A DNA stretch of 64,000 nt from Isoetes taiwanensis. Lineage: Eukaryota; Streptophyta; Lycopodiopsida; Isoetales; Isoetaceae. Location: positions 3,886,085 to 3,950,084 of the forward strand of contig JAJEKV010000008.1 of assembly GCA_021234155.1 (NCBI GenBank), given 5' to 3'. The notes under the pieces are model-generated. The model saw only the letters and a program-made list of their open reading frames with translations. It did not search any database and was not told where the DNA came from. Made by a program: the position numbers and the translations under genes. Positions within the stretch are counted from its first letter, which is position 1. Each line of letters begins with the position of its first letter. Below are positions 36,148-47,283 of the stretch, piece after piece.

Positions 36148-36515
36148 CGGGATCCCCTCCTCCGGGATCACACTCCGGAATATTCGTTGTAGATGCCCTG
36201 TGATCCCCTCCTCCGGGATCACAGTCCGCCCAAACGCCCAAATCGTAGATGCCGGATGATCCCCTCCTCCGGGATCACACGTCCGCGAAAAAAGCATTAT
36301 TTAATTTCAATGGTATGGTTACTATTTTCGATATTAAGGCATATTCGCTAGATGCTGATGATCCCTCCTCCCGATCACAACATAATTAATGGGGATCCCT
36401 CCTCCCGGATCACACGCCCGTGAAAAAGCATTATTTAATTTCAATGGTATGGTTACTATTCTCGATATTAAGGCATATTCTTTTCAGAGATGCCGTGGTG
36501 ATCCCCACCGGATCA
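36148..36515 (+). repeat. Central hairpin array, copy B
   Basis: Counterpart of 13222-13600. The first three units (about 36148-36171, 36200-36222, 36257-36279) are well preserved. The later ones read CTCCCGATCAC or CACCGGATCAC, with two or three bases missing in the CCGG part of the arm. Confidence 0.82.
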
Positions 36516-36669
36516 CACGTCCCCAGTTCTTAAATGTCTCAATTTAACCTCAATGGTTTGATTTCTTAAATGAGTTATGCTGTTCCCTAAGTTATCGTGA
36601 TGTAGTGAGAACAATTGAAAGTAAACTCATAAATGACTTAACATGTTCTGTTCAACTGCATACTTACAA

Positions 36670-38851
36670 TAACCCCTCCATCTCAACTTGCTTCCAGCTC
36701 TTCTTGATTTCCTTGTCCTTCCTCTTCCCAAGCTCCATCAAAGGCTTGAGCCTTGCCAAACTATTTCCACACTTCTCTTCAATTGCCAAGGTGGGAGAGT
36801 TGTTATGGCTATCATGTTGGTGCCCCCAACATCATCCACTCTCTCTAGCCTAGTGTCGAAGTTGTCTCATAAGAGAATCAGTAGCAACAAGCATGCTTAG
36901 ATCTTTTTCTCGCCCTTGACATCACTCTAGCAATTACTTCTGAAGGATGCACGAGTCTTATCCAAGTTAAACCTTCTCTCCATTTGGGAGAGAGACTCCT
37001 CTCCCAAGCATACAATGTCGGCCACATCTTCACATGGGTTTCCCTCCCCAGGAACTATCTCCTCACATGGCCTCAACTGGTCCATGCCCCTCAAAGAATT
37101 GTCCCATATTGGGACCCAAGCACATGTAAAAGATCCCCGATCTCTCTCAGTTGCCCAGCAATTGCATAACCTTAACCTCGGTGTTTACACAAGTTGCCCT
37201 TGGCTCCCCAAGGGCAGTCCAAAGATGCCCAATTCTTGTGTGCCCCATTCACAAAAAAGGACCTAGCCCTAGAGTAATGCTCATTTTTGGCCTTCTTCAC
37301 CTTCCTCGGGTTGGTGAATGTGACTTGTTCATCAAGAATCTTCCTTTGCACCTCGTGATGACTCTATTATCTCCCCCGATGTGTTTACTACAAAGCATGC
37401 TTCCTTCATGGACCTACAACACAAAGGAATCATATAAACACAAAGGCTAGAGAGAAGGATTAGATGTGTAGGAACTATACCCATGTATGTCATGTGTGTC
37501 TCCACGCTATTGGTTAGGATGTAGAGCAGCCAATCAATCCTCCTTCCTCAAGTGCACGCTTAGAAATGCCCAGCGCCTCTTCAAGGCACAATGCCATGCC
37601 TCTATGGCAGCATTTGTCTCTTGGTTAGAGTGAGGGTACATCCTTGTAGCCAACACCCATTGACAAATGTTTTTAGTCCACTCCTTACTCATGTAGGTTG
37701 CCAAACTTAGGGTATTGAGGATACTTCCTCACTAACTCTTCCACCCCCTCGGTGGCCTCTTTCCTCACAGCTTCCCAGTACTCTTCCCCCATACTCATTG
37801 TCTCCAAGAGGGCCTTCGTCTCCATACATAATGTAACCAAGCTCCTTGAACAACTCGTTTTAGAGCCACCTTGTTCTTCACATTATTACGCAAACCATTT
37901 AATCCATGCCCTCCTCACGTGCCAAATGCATATTTGCACGGGTACATTAGGGAAAACCTACAGAAATAACCAAGGTTAGTACATATGGAATCACAACCAA
38001 GGATTAAGTTTCAACAACTTACATTCTTTACAGCCTTTATCTCAGCATGGGCATCATCCGTAATGATGCAAGAAGGTTGCCATTCGGGATCATCTTGGCA
38101 TAAGGATTCCTTTAGTGCTTGCATCCACTTTGTTATAGCTCCACTCTTTTGAGAATTGGTTAGAACGTAAGCCAATGGCAAACCATTGGAATACTCATCA
38201 AAGGCGATGAGTGTGAAAAGATAGAACCTCTTGTCATTTGTTTTGAAGGTAGAGTCCATGCAAATGGCTCTATTCTTACCAAATCTCAACATGGATTCCC
38301 TTTGGATTGGAGTCATAACTCCTAACTGAAACAAGTCTCCTTGCTCATACATGAACACCGAATCTTGGTGTTGTTGAACCCACATATAGATGCTAGTTGG
38401 AAGATCATCATGCAGCTTCCATGTTACTTAACAACTCCCTTCTCAACATTGTATACGTCCCTAATTTTGAGCACATCATCCCTACATGCTTTCAGTTCCA
38501 TGCACATCACGCTCAATCTCCATCTCTCTTCATGCATGTTCATGACACTACGCGGAGTGTGCCATTGCATAAGCTTTTCTCGACCCAATCCTTCAATTCT
38601 CGTGGAGATCCGGGTGCTAACTTGAACTTAATTCCTCTCTCGTGGTCAATGGACTTACCATGGCAAATCTTGGATATTCTTGTGATCAAACCCATAATAA
38701 GTGATATGTGAAAATTTTGGAAGGAGATAGAGTTGCCTAATTGTGAAATGGCACCGGCAGCCCCTACGCATAACCCTCTCCCTCTCCCCTTTTTCTCGGC
38801 GTCTACCCGTGGACGTGGTCCATCCTCAACCACATGAGTGTTTGCTGTCAT
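36670..38851 (-). pseudogene. MULE transposase, copy B
   Basis: Minus strand, same plan as copy A. The DDE core is open from 38385 to 38011: AICMDSTFKTND (first Asp), NGLPLAYVLTNSQKS, and CIITDDAHAEIKAVKN (second Asp). It then splices towards the IWHVRRAW and NQETNAAIEAW parts (about 37960-37600). The N-terminal frame 38851-38540 starts MTANTHVVEDGPRP. The SWIM zinc-finger exon (about 37400-36670) is damaged by several short indels. The two open blocks are in different frames, so the gene is not intact as written. Confidence 0.82.
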
Positions 38852-39154
38852 GTCTTGAGGTCCATATGAACACCAATATCTGTATTATGCAAATACAAGT
38901 TAATGTAGACCTAAGTGTAATTCTAACAGAACCACTTCAAATGAATCGAAATAACTTCAAGCAAACACAATAACTTCTTGGTTCAATTGAATGATGATTT
39001 TCAATTAAAAAACACATGAATCTAACAATGTCTATACCTCTTCAAGGTCAAATAGGAATCTTTGTAGGGTCTTTTAACACTCTCTCACAGACCTCTGAGC
39101 TCGAGATAGAAGTTGCAAGGTGCTTGGGAATTCTTCTGCTCCCCAAGAATAAAA

Positions 39155-39590
39155 TCTTGAACCCAGTTGGTGTGGATGTAGCAGGTCCACAGCAGCATCA
39201 GCCCACCCCCTTGAATAGTAGGTACCTGATGCTCTTCAGGATACCAATGGAGATTGCCATGATCAAACAATCCATTTGGAGGTGATTCAGGCTGTATTTC
39301 AGCCCTTAGCTGTAGAAAAATACTCAAAATATAAATGGGCATGCATGTCTCTTCATTGAAATGGCTTAGTAATCGATTACCTCTTCTCTCTTCTCCTCTA
39401 GTTCGGCCATGCCCATGGCATTCCCGCCTCTACCAGCTACCTCGACATGCGGCAGAGAGAAACCAGAGAAACAACGTACTTCGGGGAGTGATCCCGAGGA
39501 TGGTCTCCGGAACCTCCACGTGTCCTCATTCGAAAGTGGCCGGCCCCGCGTGGGGCCGCAAGTTCAAACCGGACCGTTGGGTGGGTCTAC
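39155..39590. other. Spacer between transposase and right TIR
   Basis: Sequence present only in MULE B. It should hold the transposase promoter (minus strand), since the transposase N-terminus lies at 38851. I see no clear TATA box and no further gene. Confidence 0.45.
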
Positions 39591-40345
39591 GCTGTCCAAC
39601 GTCCATACGCTTTCATATACCGGCCTCCGGAATCACAGGTGCAATCAACGTGCTGATCCTGGAGGTCGGAATCGCAACGGCTGATAACCGTCGCCGCTAA
39701 CAGCCAGGCAGACGTGGCCACATCGGCCAGGTCAGCCCCGGACCTTGGCACATGACACCTTGGCACATGACATGGCGTGACGGCCAGGTCAGCCCCGGAC
39801 CTTGGGATCCCTGAGGCGGGGACCCAATGCTGCGTGGCGGACATCGCGGGCATATCGGGCAGGTCGACATCGGGGCGTGTGATCCCGCAGCGGGGATCAA
39901 CTCGGCGGATAATCGGCGTCGCCCGGTGGTGTGATCCCCGGAGGGGATCACAACGGTCGTTGACCGTGATTCCGGAGACGGGGATCACCAGCGTCCGTGG
40001 CGGATAACGGGGGGTCGTGGGGGGCGTGATCCCGGAGGATGGGATCACGGCCCTGCCATGGATGTGATCCCGGAGGTGGGGATCACCACGGCCGATATCG
40101 GGAGATGATATCGACCAGGCCCTCGTGATCCCGGAGGAGGGGATCACCGAGCGTGATCCCGGAGGAGGGGATCTCTGTGGACGGCGGAGATTCGACGGGG
40201 TTTCGGGACGTCCGGATCGACCCCGAGTACCGCATGTGTCGATGCGAAAAACGGGTCCCGAACGGATCCCGCCGAGAATGCCGGGGATTCCTGGAGGATG
40301 GATCTCTAGCTCGGGATCCCCAAAACCAGGTATTTATATCTTGAG
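39591..40345 (-). repeat. MULE B right TIR with hairpin array
   Basis: Inverted copy of 32578-33360 and 9602-10390, ending TATTTATATCTTGAG. On the plus strand the palindromes read GTGATCCC-GGAGGAG-GGGATCAC. Clear units are at 39966-39988, 40026-40048, 40064-40086 and 40125-40147; weaker ones are near 39878, 39930 and 40153. All are inverted relative to the left TIR and central array. Confidence 0.87.
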
Positions 40346-40554
40346 ACGCTCTTTCCAGGCTGCACATCTTATGGCATGGCAATCATTTGAAGGGAACCAC
40401 CTTCTCTGTTCAGGAAGATTTGACCCACGCCTTTGCGGCGTAAGAAGAGCTATGTCGAAAGTAACGAGGCTCGCCTACAATGGAAATGGGCGTGTATATA
40501 GGAGGCCGGCTATCATTCGGGATCGGGCTGGGATCCTCGGATTGCTTTTGGCAT
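40346..40554 (+). repeat. Third copy of the left-flank segment, outside the right TIR
   Basis: GCTCTTTCCAGGCTGCACATC... repeats, in direct orientation, the ~190 bp that immediately precede the left TIR (32386-32575 in B; 9413-9590 in A). MULE B is thus bracketed by long direct repeats. Confidence 0.8.
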
Positions 40555-40753
40555 AGCCACGGGCTCCCTGTTTTTTGGGTTGGTTCAGTTTCCTTTATTT
40601 GTATGTTGTAATGGGGCTTAGACCCCATGCTCTGTTTTTTGGGCTTCGGCCCTCTGTTCTGTTAGGGCTTATGCCCCCTTTGTTTGTTCTGGTCCCATAA
40701 CCAGATTGGGTTCCGTGGACGTTAAAACTTCTTCCTTCCTTCCTTCCTTCCTT
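40555..40753 (+). mobile_element. LINE-like 3' tail ending in a TTCC simple repeat
   Basis: The sequence runs through a stutter of GGGCTT-GGCCC-like phrases (AATGGGGCTTAGACCCCATG, GGGCTTCGGCCC, GGGCTTATGCCCCC) and ends in (TTCC)5 at about 40730-40753. This is typical of the 3' untranslated end of plant L1-type LINEs. No reverse transcriptase is seen upstream, so only the tail is called. Confidence 0.5.
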
Positions 40754-42981
40754 AACCAATTGCAGATATCGACAGTGCATGCATACTGTCAGGTATGGTC
40801 CTTTGTCGATTGAGGCATGCATGCAATAAAAAGTGGATCTTGAATGCAATAAAAATGTATGACTAGAGATCTTTAGAATTGGATTGAATGGATCTTTAGA
40901 GGAAGTACCTTCCATTACATTTCCATTTCAATCTTATCAAATGCACGAATTCAAAACCAGTACCTTTCTTTACTTCTTCATCTTCTTCCTCTTAATCCCT
41001 TTTTTTTTTATAGTGTAAAGGTATGGAAGTTGGAGCTCTCTGAATGATCCGATAAACATATTGACTATTTTCAAGCGTTGGTTTGCCCCAAATTCATTAA
41101 GCTTAACATGGTATTTGCATCAGATATGATCTACTTTGTGGCTATGACCTCTCTTCAGTTTGATGGAACTCCATGAAGTTGTTACCAAGTAAAAAGGGCA
41201 ATCACAATTGCACTGTCCTCCATTCAAGCAAGCATCCTCAAGATCCTCATGCAAAAATCATTCTCGACAAGTTTCTACTTTAAGTTATTAGATTCGGACG
41301 TGTTCCACATGGTAACCATTTTCTCTAGCACTTTATCATCTTATTTTTGCTTGAGCCAAGACTTATGCAGGTAAGCAGGCACATATATCAACAAAGAGGC
41401 TTCCAGAGCGCAAAAGTTTTGTTAGTACATGCAGAAGATGTTGATGATAGGTGTTGACTATGGATGTATACATGCACCTGTGACAAGTGAGTTTTAATTG
41501 AAGTTACAATTGAGCACGATATATCATTGATCAGGTTTTCCATGGCAGTCACTCTTGAGCGATGAAGCAGTGGACTACATGTTTAAAAAATTACAGTCAA
41601 AAGTGTATTCCAAAGATGTTTTATGCTCTCTGCATGTACCAACATTTGTGATCTGGTATTTCTTGATTCCGGTGTGCGAGCATGGAAAAGCTTGCATATG
41701 CATATCATAAGCAAATCCGTGGAGAAATACATCACACTTCATGCAGCTAGATGTTTGGAAGCGAGTTTCTCAGGTATTATTGTGTGTAAGTGAGTTAGAC
41801 AATAATCAGTTTGAAAACTGTTATGGGTCATGTAAATGAGAGTTTCGGAAATGACAGTGGGATCTTCACTAGAACTCTGTTGCAGTTTATGCATGTAGTA
41901 GACAAATCTAAGAAAACTCTAAGAATATTCCAGCAAGGGGCTAGCAGGAACATTCTTTCTAAGGTAAATTTAGGATCTAGATATGTGTGCATGTTTAATC
42001 TATGAGGGTTTTAATTCTGCAGAAAAAGAAGTACCCTAGATAGGGAGGGTTTTAATTCTGCAAAAAAAGAAGTACCTTAGATTGGGAAGGACCTTATGGT
42101 GTTTAAAAAACCCTTTGACAGATTATTGGAGACAAGTTATTTTATTCTGCAGATATGAGGATTTTTATTGTGTAGAGAAAAAGGTACCTTACATTGGGAA
42201 AGATCCTTATAGTTTTGATTTTTAACCATCATTCAATTAAATTGGGATTATGTCTATTCCAAAATCGCGCCGCATATACCTATTATTTACCTTTGTAATG
42301 ACTTAACCATACTTTTGCACCGAGTTCATTTTCAGCTTGGGAATATGCATTTTGTGTTGAAATTGAAGGACACCCAAAAATACGATGCAAATCACCTATA
42401 TTATGACCGAATGTTGGCAAAATGAAAAGTAGAAAATTGCATATTATTTTATACCATCACGGACGATTGCGAAATTTATAGAGTAAAATAAGAAGCCTTT
42501 TTCAATAAATAATGGCAAGCAAGTGGCTACAAAACTAAAAGATCTTCGTAGTTCAAATCGTGCCTGTCGCGATTTTGTCAAACAACATAATCAAACAACA
42601 ACATGATCAAACAACATAAACGTCAAAAGCTATTCCGATTCATCGTCAACAGCATGATCAAACAACATAAACGTCAAAAACTATTCCGATTCATCGTCAA
42701 CAGGCGCTCCTGAGATCCTTTTGATCATGAACAAACCATGCTCGATTCAATAGCGTATGGAAGGGATCAGATAGAAGCGATGGGATTCATAGCAACGACA
42801 AATGCCCAGCCTTTCAAGTTCTATGCCTCACTGGCGACCTACCAGAGGTCCTTATAGTTCATCTTGCGTAATGGAATGGCGATCGGAAGCAAAATGTGCC
42901 ATAACAAGAAGAAGCAGGTGTAGGCCAAAGTCAATGGCTTGTCAATTTGATGCATATCTATTTATACCCACCAAAATTAGT
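40754..42981. other. Unassigned AT-rich DNA with small tandem repeats
   Basis: No convincing gene. Includes a ~42-bp repeat (42005-42090, with a third diverged unit near 42160-42200, core TTTTAATTCTGCA...GTACC) and a 51-bp perfect-phase tandem duplication (42602-42703, starting CATGATCAAAC). A GCGC near-palindrome of the gene X type is at 42555-42577, so the gene X locus may reach this far. Confidence 0.5.
42602..42703. repeat. 51-bp tandem duplication
   Basis: Two units with a period of 51 bp and only one or two differences, the second starting at 42653. The high similarity indicates a recent duplication. Confidence 0.85.
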
Positions 42982-43455
42982 GTCATTCTATTCTGAATAT
43001 GCACAGCTTCGTCCTGTTTTTTTTTTTCCATGCCAATTCTCTCATTCTGGTTGTTTATCAGTGTCGGAGAAGAATGTTATCTTTTAATAGCAAACTTGAA
43101 GCATCGAGTAGAATTATGTAAAGTTGAAGATCTGAATCCAAGTTCTATGTGCCATGGTGTTCCTGTTGGAAATAGTTTCTGTAAAATTTCAATTATAAAT
43201 TGCAATTATGAGGATGAGACTCTTCCACGGAGACATCTCGGTGGCGACACGGTTAAAGCAAAGCATGGGCACATTTGTAGCATAGCCAAAAAGAACGTCG
43301 AAAAAAAGGTATGTAAATAATTCTATTGATTACTGAAACATGATATGAATATATCATAACATGTGCGTCATGATGTGAATATTAAATTCTTTGATGCTCT
43401 TTAGCCAGTCTTATCAACCCTAGAAAACCACACATAGTTTCTTGGGGTTAGTCAG
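42982..43455 (-). pseudogene. Gene X locus, distal part of the inverted copy (left of the LTR element)
   Basis: Aligns in direct orientation with 49371-49825. It was contiguous with 46411 onward before insertion of the gag-only LTR element at 43456-46410. The plus-strand open frame (43030-43320) crosses conserved sequence, but its coding sense is uncertain because the rest of the locus reads on the minus strand. No domain is recognised. Confidence 0.5.
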
Positions 43456-44108
43456 TGATATAAATTAAAGACTTCACAATCTTACAAAGAGGATTCAATA
43501 ACTCAAAAAAACAAAGCCTTATTTCACGGATTGATAAGAGCACGATTTTTCCACCCAACCGGTCCACCCTTGAATGGAATATGGCTTATCTTAGGTTAAG
43601 GCTTATTGAACTTCATCCTACTCCAAGTAGAAACTGCTCAGACTCTCACCAAGGTTCTAGGCTCGTAAACGGAACTCTCTACTCCAAGCAATCAGGCCTT
43701 GGTCGCTATGTGGTTTTCCATGCCTCCCCTGCCCAAATCCGCCCCTTTTATGCCTTCGTTGCCTTTTCTAAAAGGCAATAGCCTTTTGATGCAATGGTAA
43801 TAATATCTTCCTTTATATAGATAGGAAAGAGATCTTTTTAATACGCACGTGTTCAAATGGGCCCCCCTTTGCAACATGGTTCGTATCCTTCCTAGTAACC
43901 TTTAATAAATAACCTTTGCAAAATGATTGCCCTTTCGTGTAATCCCATAAACCTTCTTGCATAGGCCTTTTTTCCATGGTTGATAATATACTCTTCTATG
44001 CCCCTTCTTCATGTATTATTGGGAATCATAGAAAGAATATTTACATTAAATTAGCCATATTTCTCAAACCCATTCAAGTGGACCACTCCCCATGCTCGCT
44101 CTATATCA
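43456..44108 (-). repeat. 3' LTR of the gag-only element
   Basis: The left copy on the plus strand. It matches 45759-46410 over its whole length with scattered small differences. Confidence 0.88.
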
Positions 44109-45029
44109 ATCCATCCCTTTCTCCAAGGTTGATCGCCCACGATCAACAAGATTCTAGAAATATCTTATTCCCCATTAACTCGAATAGTTACTTGATATTC
44201 TTGTACTTCCAAAGTACCGAATACCCTCGTATTCTCCAAGGTACAGATGTAACTTTGTCAAGCCAATTGTGTTGCAAACCACAATTACTAGTCTTCAAAG
44301 TTTTACATCTTATGCTCTCTTGTTCAAGCCTATTGTGCTTGCACACACCATCGATCTACCAAAGAGGCATTCACATCAAGTATACCGTTCAAGCCGGCCA
44401 CGCTGTAATCGTAGTCACTAATCTACCATGGGTATACACATAAAAAGTATCTATTCCTTATTCCAAATAAAGAAAAAATCAACTTTAAAAAATCCTACTT
44501 TTATTCCCAATAAAGAATTACACTTACAAAAAAGCTTCCGTGATCTCTCCAAGAAGAGAAGTTCACCCGCTTATTCATCCTAGAGTTCCCATTTGGAGCC
44601 ATCTCTTCTCCTTAGCGGCAGCTTTCTCTCGCTCCCTCTTCATGGAAGCTTACCTGCTTTCGCTCCTCTCCCGCCTTTGAGGTCTCTCCCCTTCAAAGTC
44701 TCAACTATTGGCTCCATTGTGCTTAGGTGCCTCTAACGCATGCATCCCGAATAGTATGCTGGGATTTAAGAGGTTCAATTTTTTGTAATTCCCCTTCCCC
44801 CAAAAGGACAGTTCCCACAAAATGCTTCCTCCACATCTAAAAGCATCCTCTCTTTGGCTCATTCTTTTTGTTAGAGGTGTCAACTTCTTCTTGCCTTCTT
44901 TGTTATCATTTTTCTTCTTTTCTTTTTTACTCTCTTCCTCGCGGTTCCTTCAGTCCCAAATATCTAATTTTCGCATTTTGGGGTCCATCTTCCTTTCCAC
45001 CACAGATGCCATCTTTATAGCTCCATCTA

Positions 45030-45510
45030 AATCTTTAGATCTAGGATCTCCAATTCTGCATATATATCATCTTTACACCCACTAACATATTTTCGAGGGA
45101 GTTCTTCCCCATCTAGGTTCCTTATCAATTGTGCCAAATGGGTAAACTTTGAGGTGTAGGACCTGATAGTTTCCTTTGTCTTGTTGTCTCAGCCTTGATC
45201 CCATAGTCTTCTTAGCTCACTTTGATAATTAGAAGGAAGATATTGCATTCAAATGCTTTCTTGAATTTTCCCCATGTGTCTATCTTAGGATTACACTCTC
45301 GTCGACCTTGCCACCGTGCTTGGGCTTGGTCTTTCAAATAGCTATCCATGGCTTGCAATTTTTTCCACATCGCTTGCTTGCACTCGATCAAAGAATTTTT
45401 CCCAATCGGCTTATGAAACTAACTACTTTAATTGGCCTCGTGATCTTCTTCCCTTTAAAAGTAGGTATCTACTTTCCCCAACCATTTTCTAATCTTTGCT
45501 GGAATTAAGA
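45030..45510 (-). pseudogene. gag (retrotransposon capsid) fragment
   Basis: Reading the minus strand from about 45510: FENWLGKVDTYF, then KQAMWKKLQAMDSYLKDQA, QARWQGRR, WGKFKKAFE and, in a shifted frame, RSYTSKFTHLAQLIRNLDGEE. The spacing of W, K-F and Y/F-x4-L residues fits the retrotransposon gag family (PF03732) of Ty3/gypsy elements, which forms the capsid. Stops and frame changes break it. No protease or polymerase follows within the element. Confidence 0.6.
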
Positions 45511-45744
45511 GGCGGGCGTGGTGGAGGATTTTACGTGTGGAGGATCATTCGGCAAAGGTGGTCACTTGGGAATATCCGGTAAGAAACAAAATAGCCAACC
45601 GCCAACTTTTTCATATTCCCGCCGATTAGCGCGAGGCAAGGCTATCCGGGATGCAATGTAGCCGGCATTAGCTAAAGCTTGTCGACACCGACTATCGAGA
45701 TGTTGAAACGGTTTTGGGCCATTGCTCGTGTCCGAGAATCGATA

Positions 45745-45757
45745 GGCTCGATACCAA
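45745..45757 (-). other. Primer-binding site of the gag-only element
   Basis: On the minus strand TTGGTATCGAGCC, one or two bases short of the usual TGGTATCAGAGCC. It adjoins the 5' LTR at 45759. Confidence 0.72.
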
Positions 45758-45758
45758 T

Positions 45759-46410
45759 TGATATAAATTAAAGACTTCACAATCTTACAAAGAGGGATTC
45801 AATAACTCAAAACAAAGTCTTATTTCACGGATTGATAAGAGCACAGATTTTTCCACCCAACCGGTCCACCCTTGAATGGAATATGGCTTTATCTTAGGTT
45901 AAGGCTTATTGAACTTCATCCTACTCCAAGTAGAAACCGCCGCTCTCACCAAGGTTCTAGGCTTCGCCAAACGGAACTCTCTACTCCAAGCAATCAGCCC
46001 TTGGTCGCTATGTGGTTTCCTATGCCTCCCCTGCTCCAAATCCTTTATGCCTTCGTTGTTTTTCTAAAAGGCAATAGCCTTTTGATGCAATGGTAATAAT
46101 ATCTTCCTTTTATATAGATAGGAAAGAGATCTTTTTTTACGCACGTGTTCAAATGGGTCCCCCTTTGCAATATGGTTCGTATCCTTCCTAGTAACCTTTA
46201 ATAAATAACCTTTGCAAAATGATTTCCCTTTCGTGTAATCCCATAAACCTTCTTGCATAGGCCTTTTTTTCCATGGTTGATAATATACTCTTCTATGCCC
46301 CTTCTTCATGTATTATTGGGAATCATAGAAAGAATATTTACATTAAATTAGCCATATTTCTCAAACCCATTCAAAAAAGTGGACCACTCCCCATGCTAAG
46401 CTTCTATATC
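45759..46410 (-). repeat. 5' LTR of the gag-only element
   Basis: The right copy on the plus strand. Its last bases (TATATCCC) deviate from TATATCA in the left copy. Confidence 0.86.
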
Positions 46411-46969
46411 CCGGTGGGGATAGAGCTAGAGGGCATCAAAGGATTTCAATGTTTTCGACATTGCATATAAAAGAAAACATAATAAAAATCTTGTGAGTTT
46501 AGATGTAAACATTTAATTAGGCACTGCGGCCAAGCGCGAGGTTGTTTTAATATTCACAAAATGGGATGTACATATTTTTGATTTAGTGTCAAAATGCGTG
46601 AGGCGTGAGTTCTTTTCAAACTAACATAATGAGGCTGTACATATCTAATATAATGAGGCTGTACATATCTCTACAAAATGTTACAAAGGCCCACTTGATC
46701 AGCAAGATAACAAGTCACGTGGCCACTGTACCACTCTGATATAACACCATCCTCCTATTCATTGGGAATGTCGAGTCTCCATTTCAGAGTACCCCATCGA
46801 TCTCTGGCCTTCCTAATCATAAGGAGTTGTATAAACCCCTTAAAGCGATGGTAGCACTTCCATGGACTTACATAAAGACCGCAGAATGGCTTGTCCACCT
46901 CTTTTGTAGGTTTTGCATTGGTTTCCCATATTCTATCCATTGGTTACGAGCATCTTTTAATTGCTCGAA

Positions 46970-47283
46970 CTACAAAAAAATAAATTTGTTAGTTCCGGGT
47001 TAACAACAAAGCGCAATTTGAAAATGGAAGGAAAACGCGGACAGCGCTGATTTGCCTATTCTAAAAGAGAAATGCTTTGACCGATTGAAGCACTCATATT
47101 TTTTAGTATACAAATCGCCGAAGCAATTTCAAAGGGAAGGAAATCGTCAAAGCGCGATTTGATCAACCAAGAACTAGTTAACCTGGTTCTATTCAGTTAA
47201 ACGTATCGAGTTTCTGGATAGGCAAATCATGCCTGGCGCGATTTGTAAATACCAAAACAAAAGGCGAGAAAAACAAGAGTTAC
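46970..47283 (-). other. Intron of gene X with GCGC near-palindromes
   Basis: Donor AAAAG|GTAACT at 47283 and acceptor TTTTTTGTAG|TTCGAG at 46970 on the minus strand. The intron contains at least three variants of the AAATCGCGCC-GGCGCGATTT-like motif, near 47226-47251, 47147-47162 and 47030-47060. Confidence 0.6.

Larger units (their letters stand above)
26604..39154 (+). repeat. Copy B of the ~12.6 kb duplicated segment
   Basis: Colinear with 1-16241 apart from the retroelement in copy A. Differences are numerous but mostly 1-4 bases, and many follow a rule: CAG in A reads CGT in B, and CTG reads CCG. B continues to the right beyond the end of A, into the MULE right TIR. Confidence 0.93.
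32578..40345 (+). mobile_element. Ulp1-type Mutator-like element (MULE B), complete at both TIRs
   Basis: A 7.77 kb element. TIR ends are CTCAAGATATAAATACC at 32578 and its complement ending at 40345, with about 750-780 bp of inverted similarity. Inside are a plus-strand C2H2/Ulp1 locus, a central hairpin array, a minus-strand MULE transposase and a 430-bp AT-rich spacer. No 9-11 bp target duplication is visible at the ends (GTGATCCGG left, ACGCTCTTT right). Instead a ~190-bp direct repeat of flanking sequence brackets it. It resembles Kaonashi-type MULEs in cargo. Confidence 0.85.
43456..46410 (-). mobile_element. Gag-only LTR retroelement inserted in the gene X locus
   Basis: Two ~652-bp LTRs (43456-44108 and 45759-46410) with TGATATA/TATATCA ends. 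On the minus strand, the primer site TTGGTATCGAGCC directly follows the 5' LTR (45757-45745) and a purine tract GAGAAAGGGATGGA precedes the 3' LTR. The internal region is only 1.65 kb and encodes gag alone, so the element is non-autonomous. The unoccupied sequence is seen at about 49820-49840. The left flank is GTCAG; the right duplicate is not exact. Confidence 0.85.
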
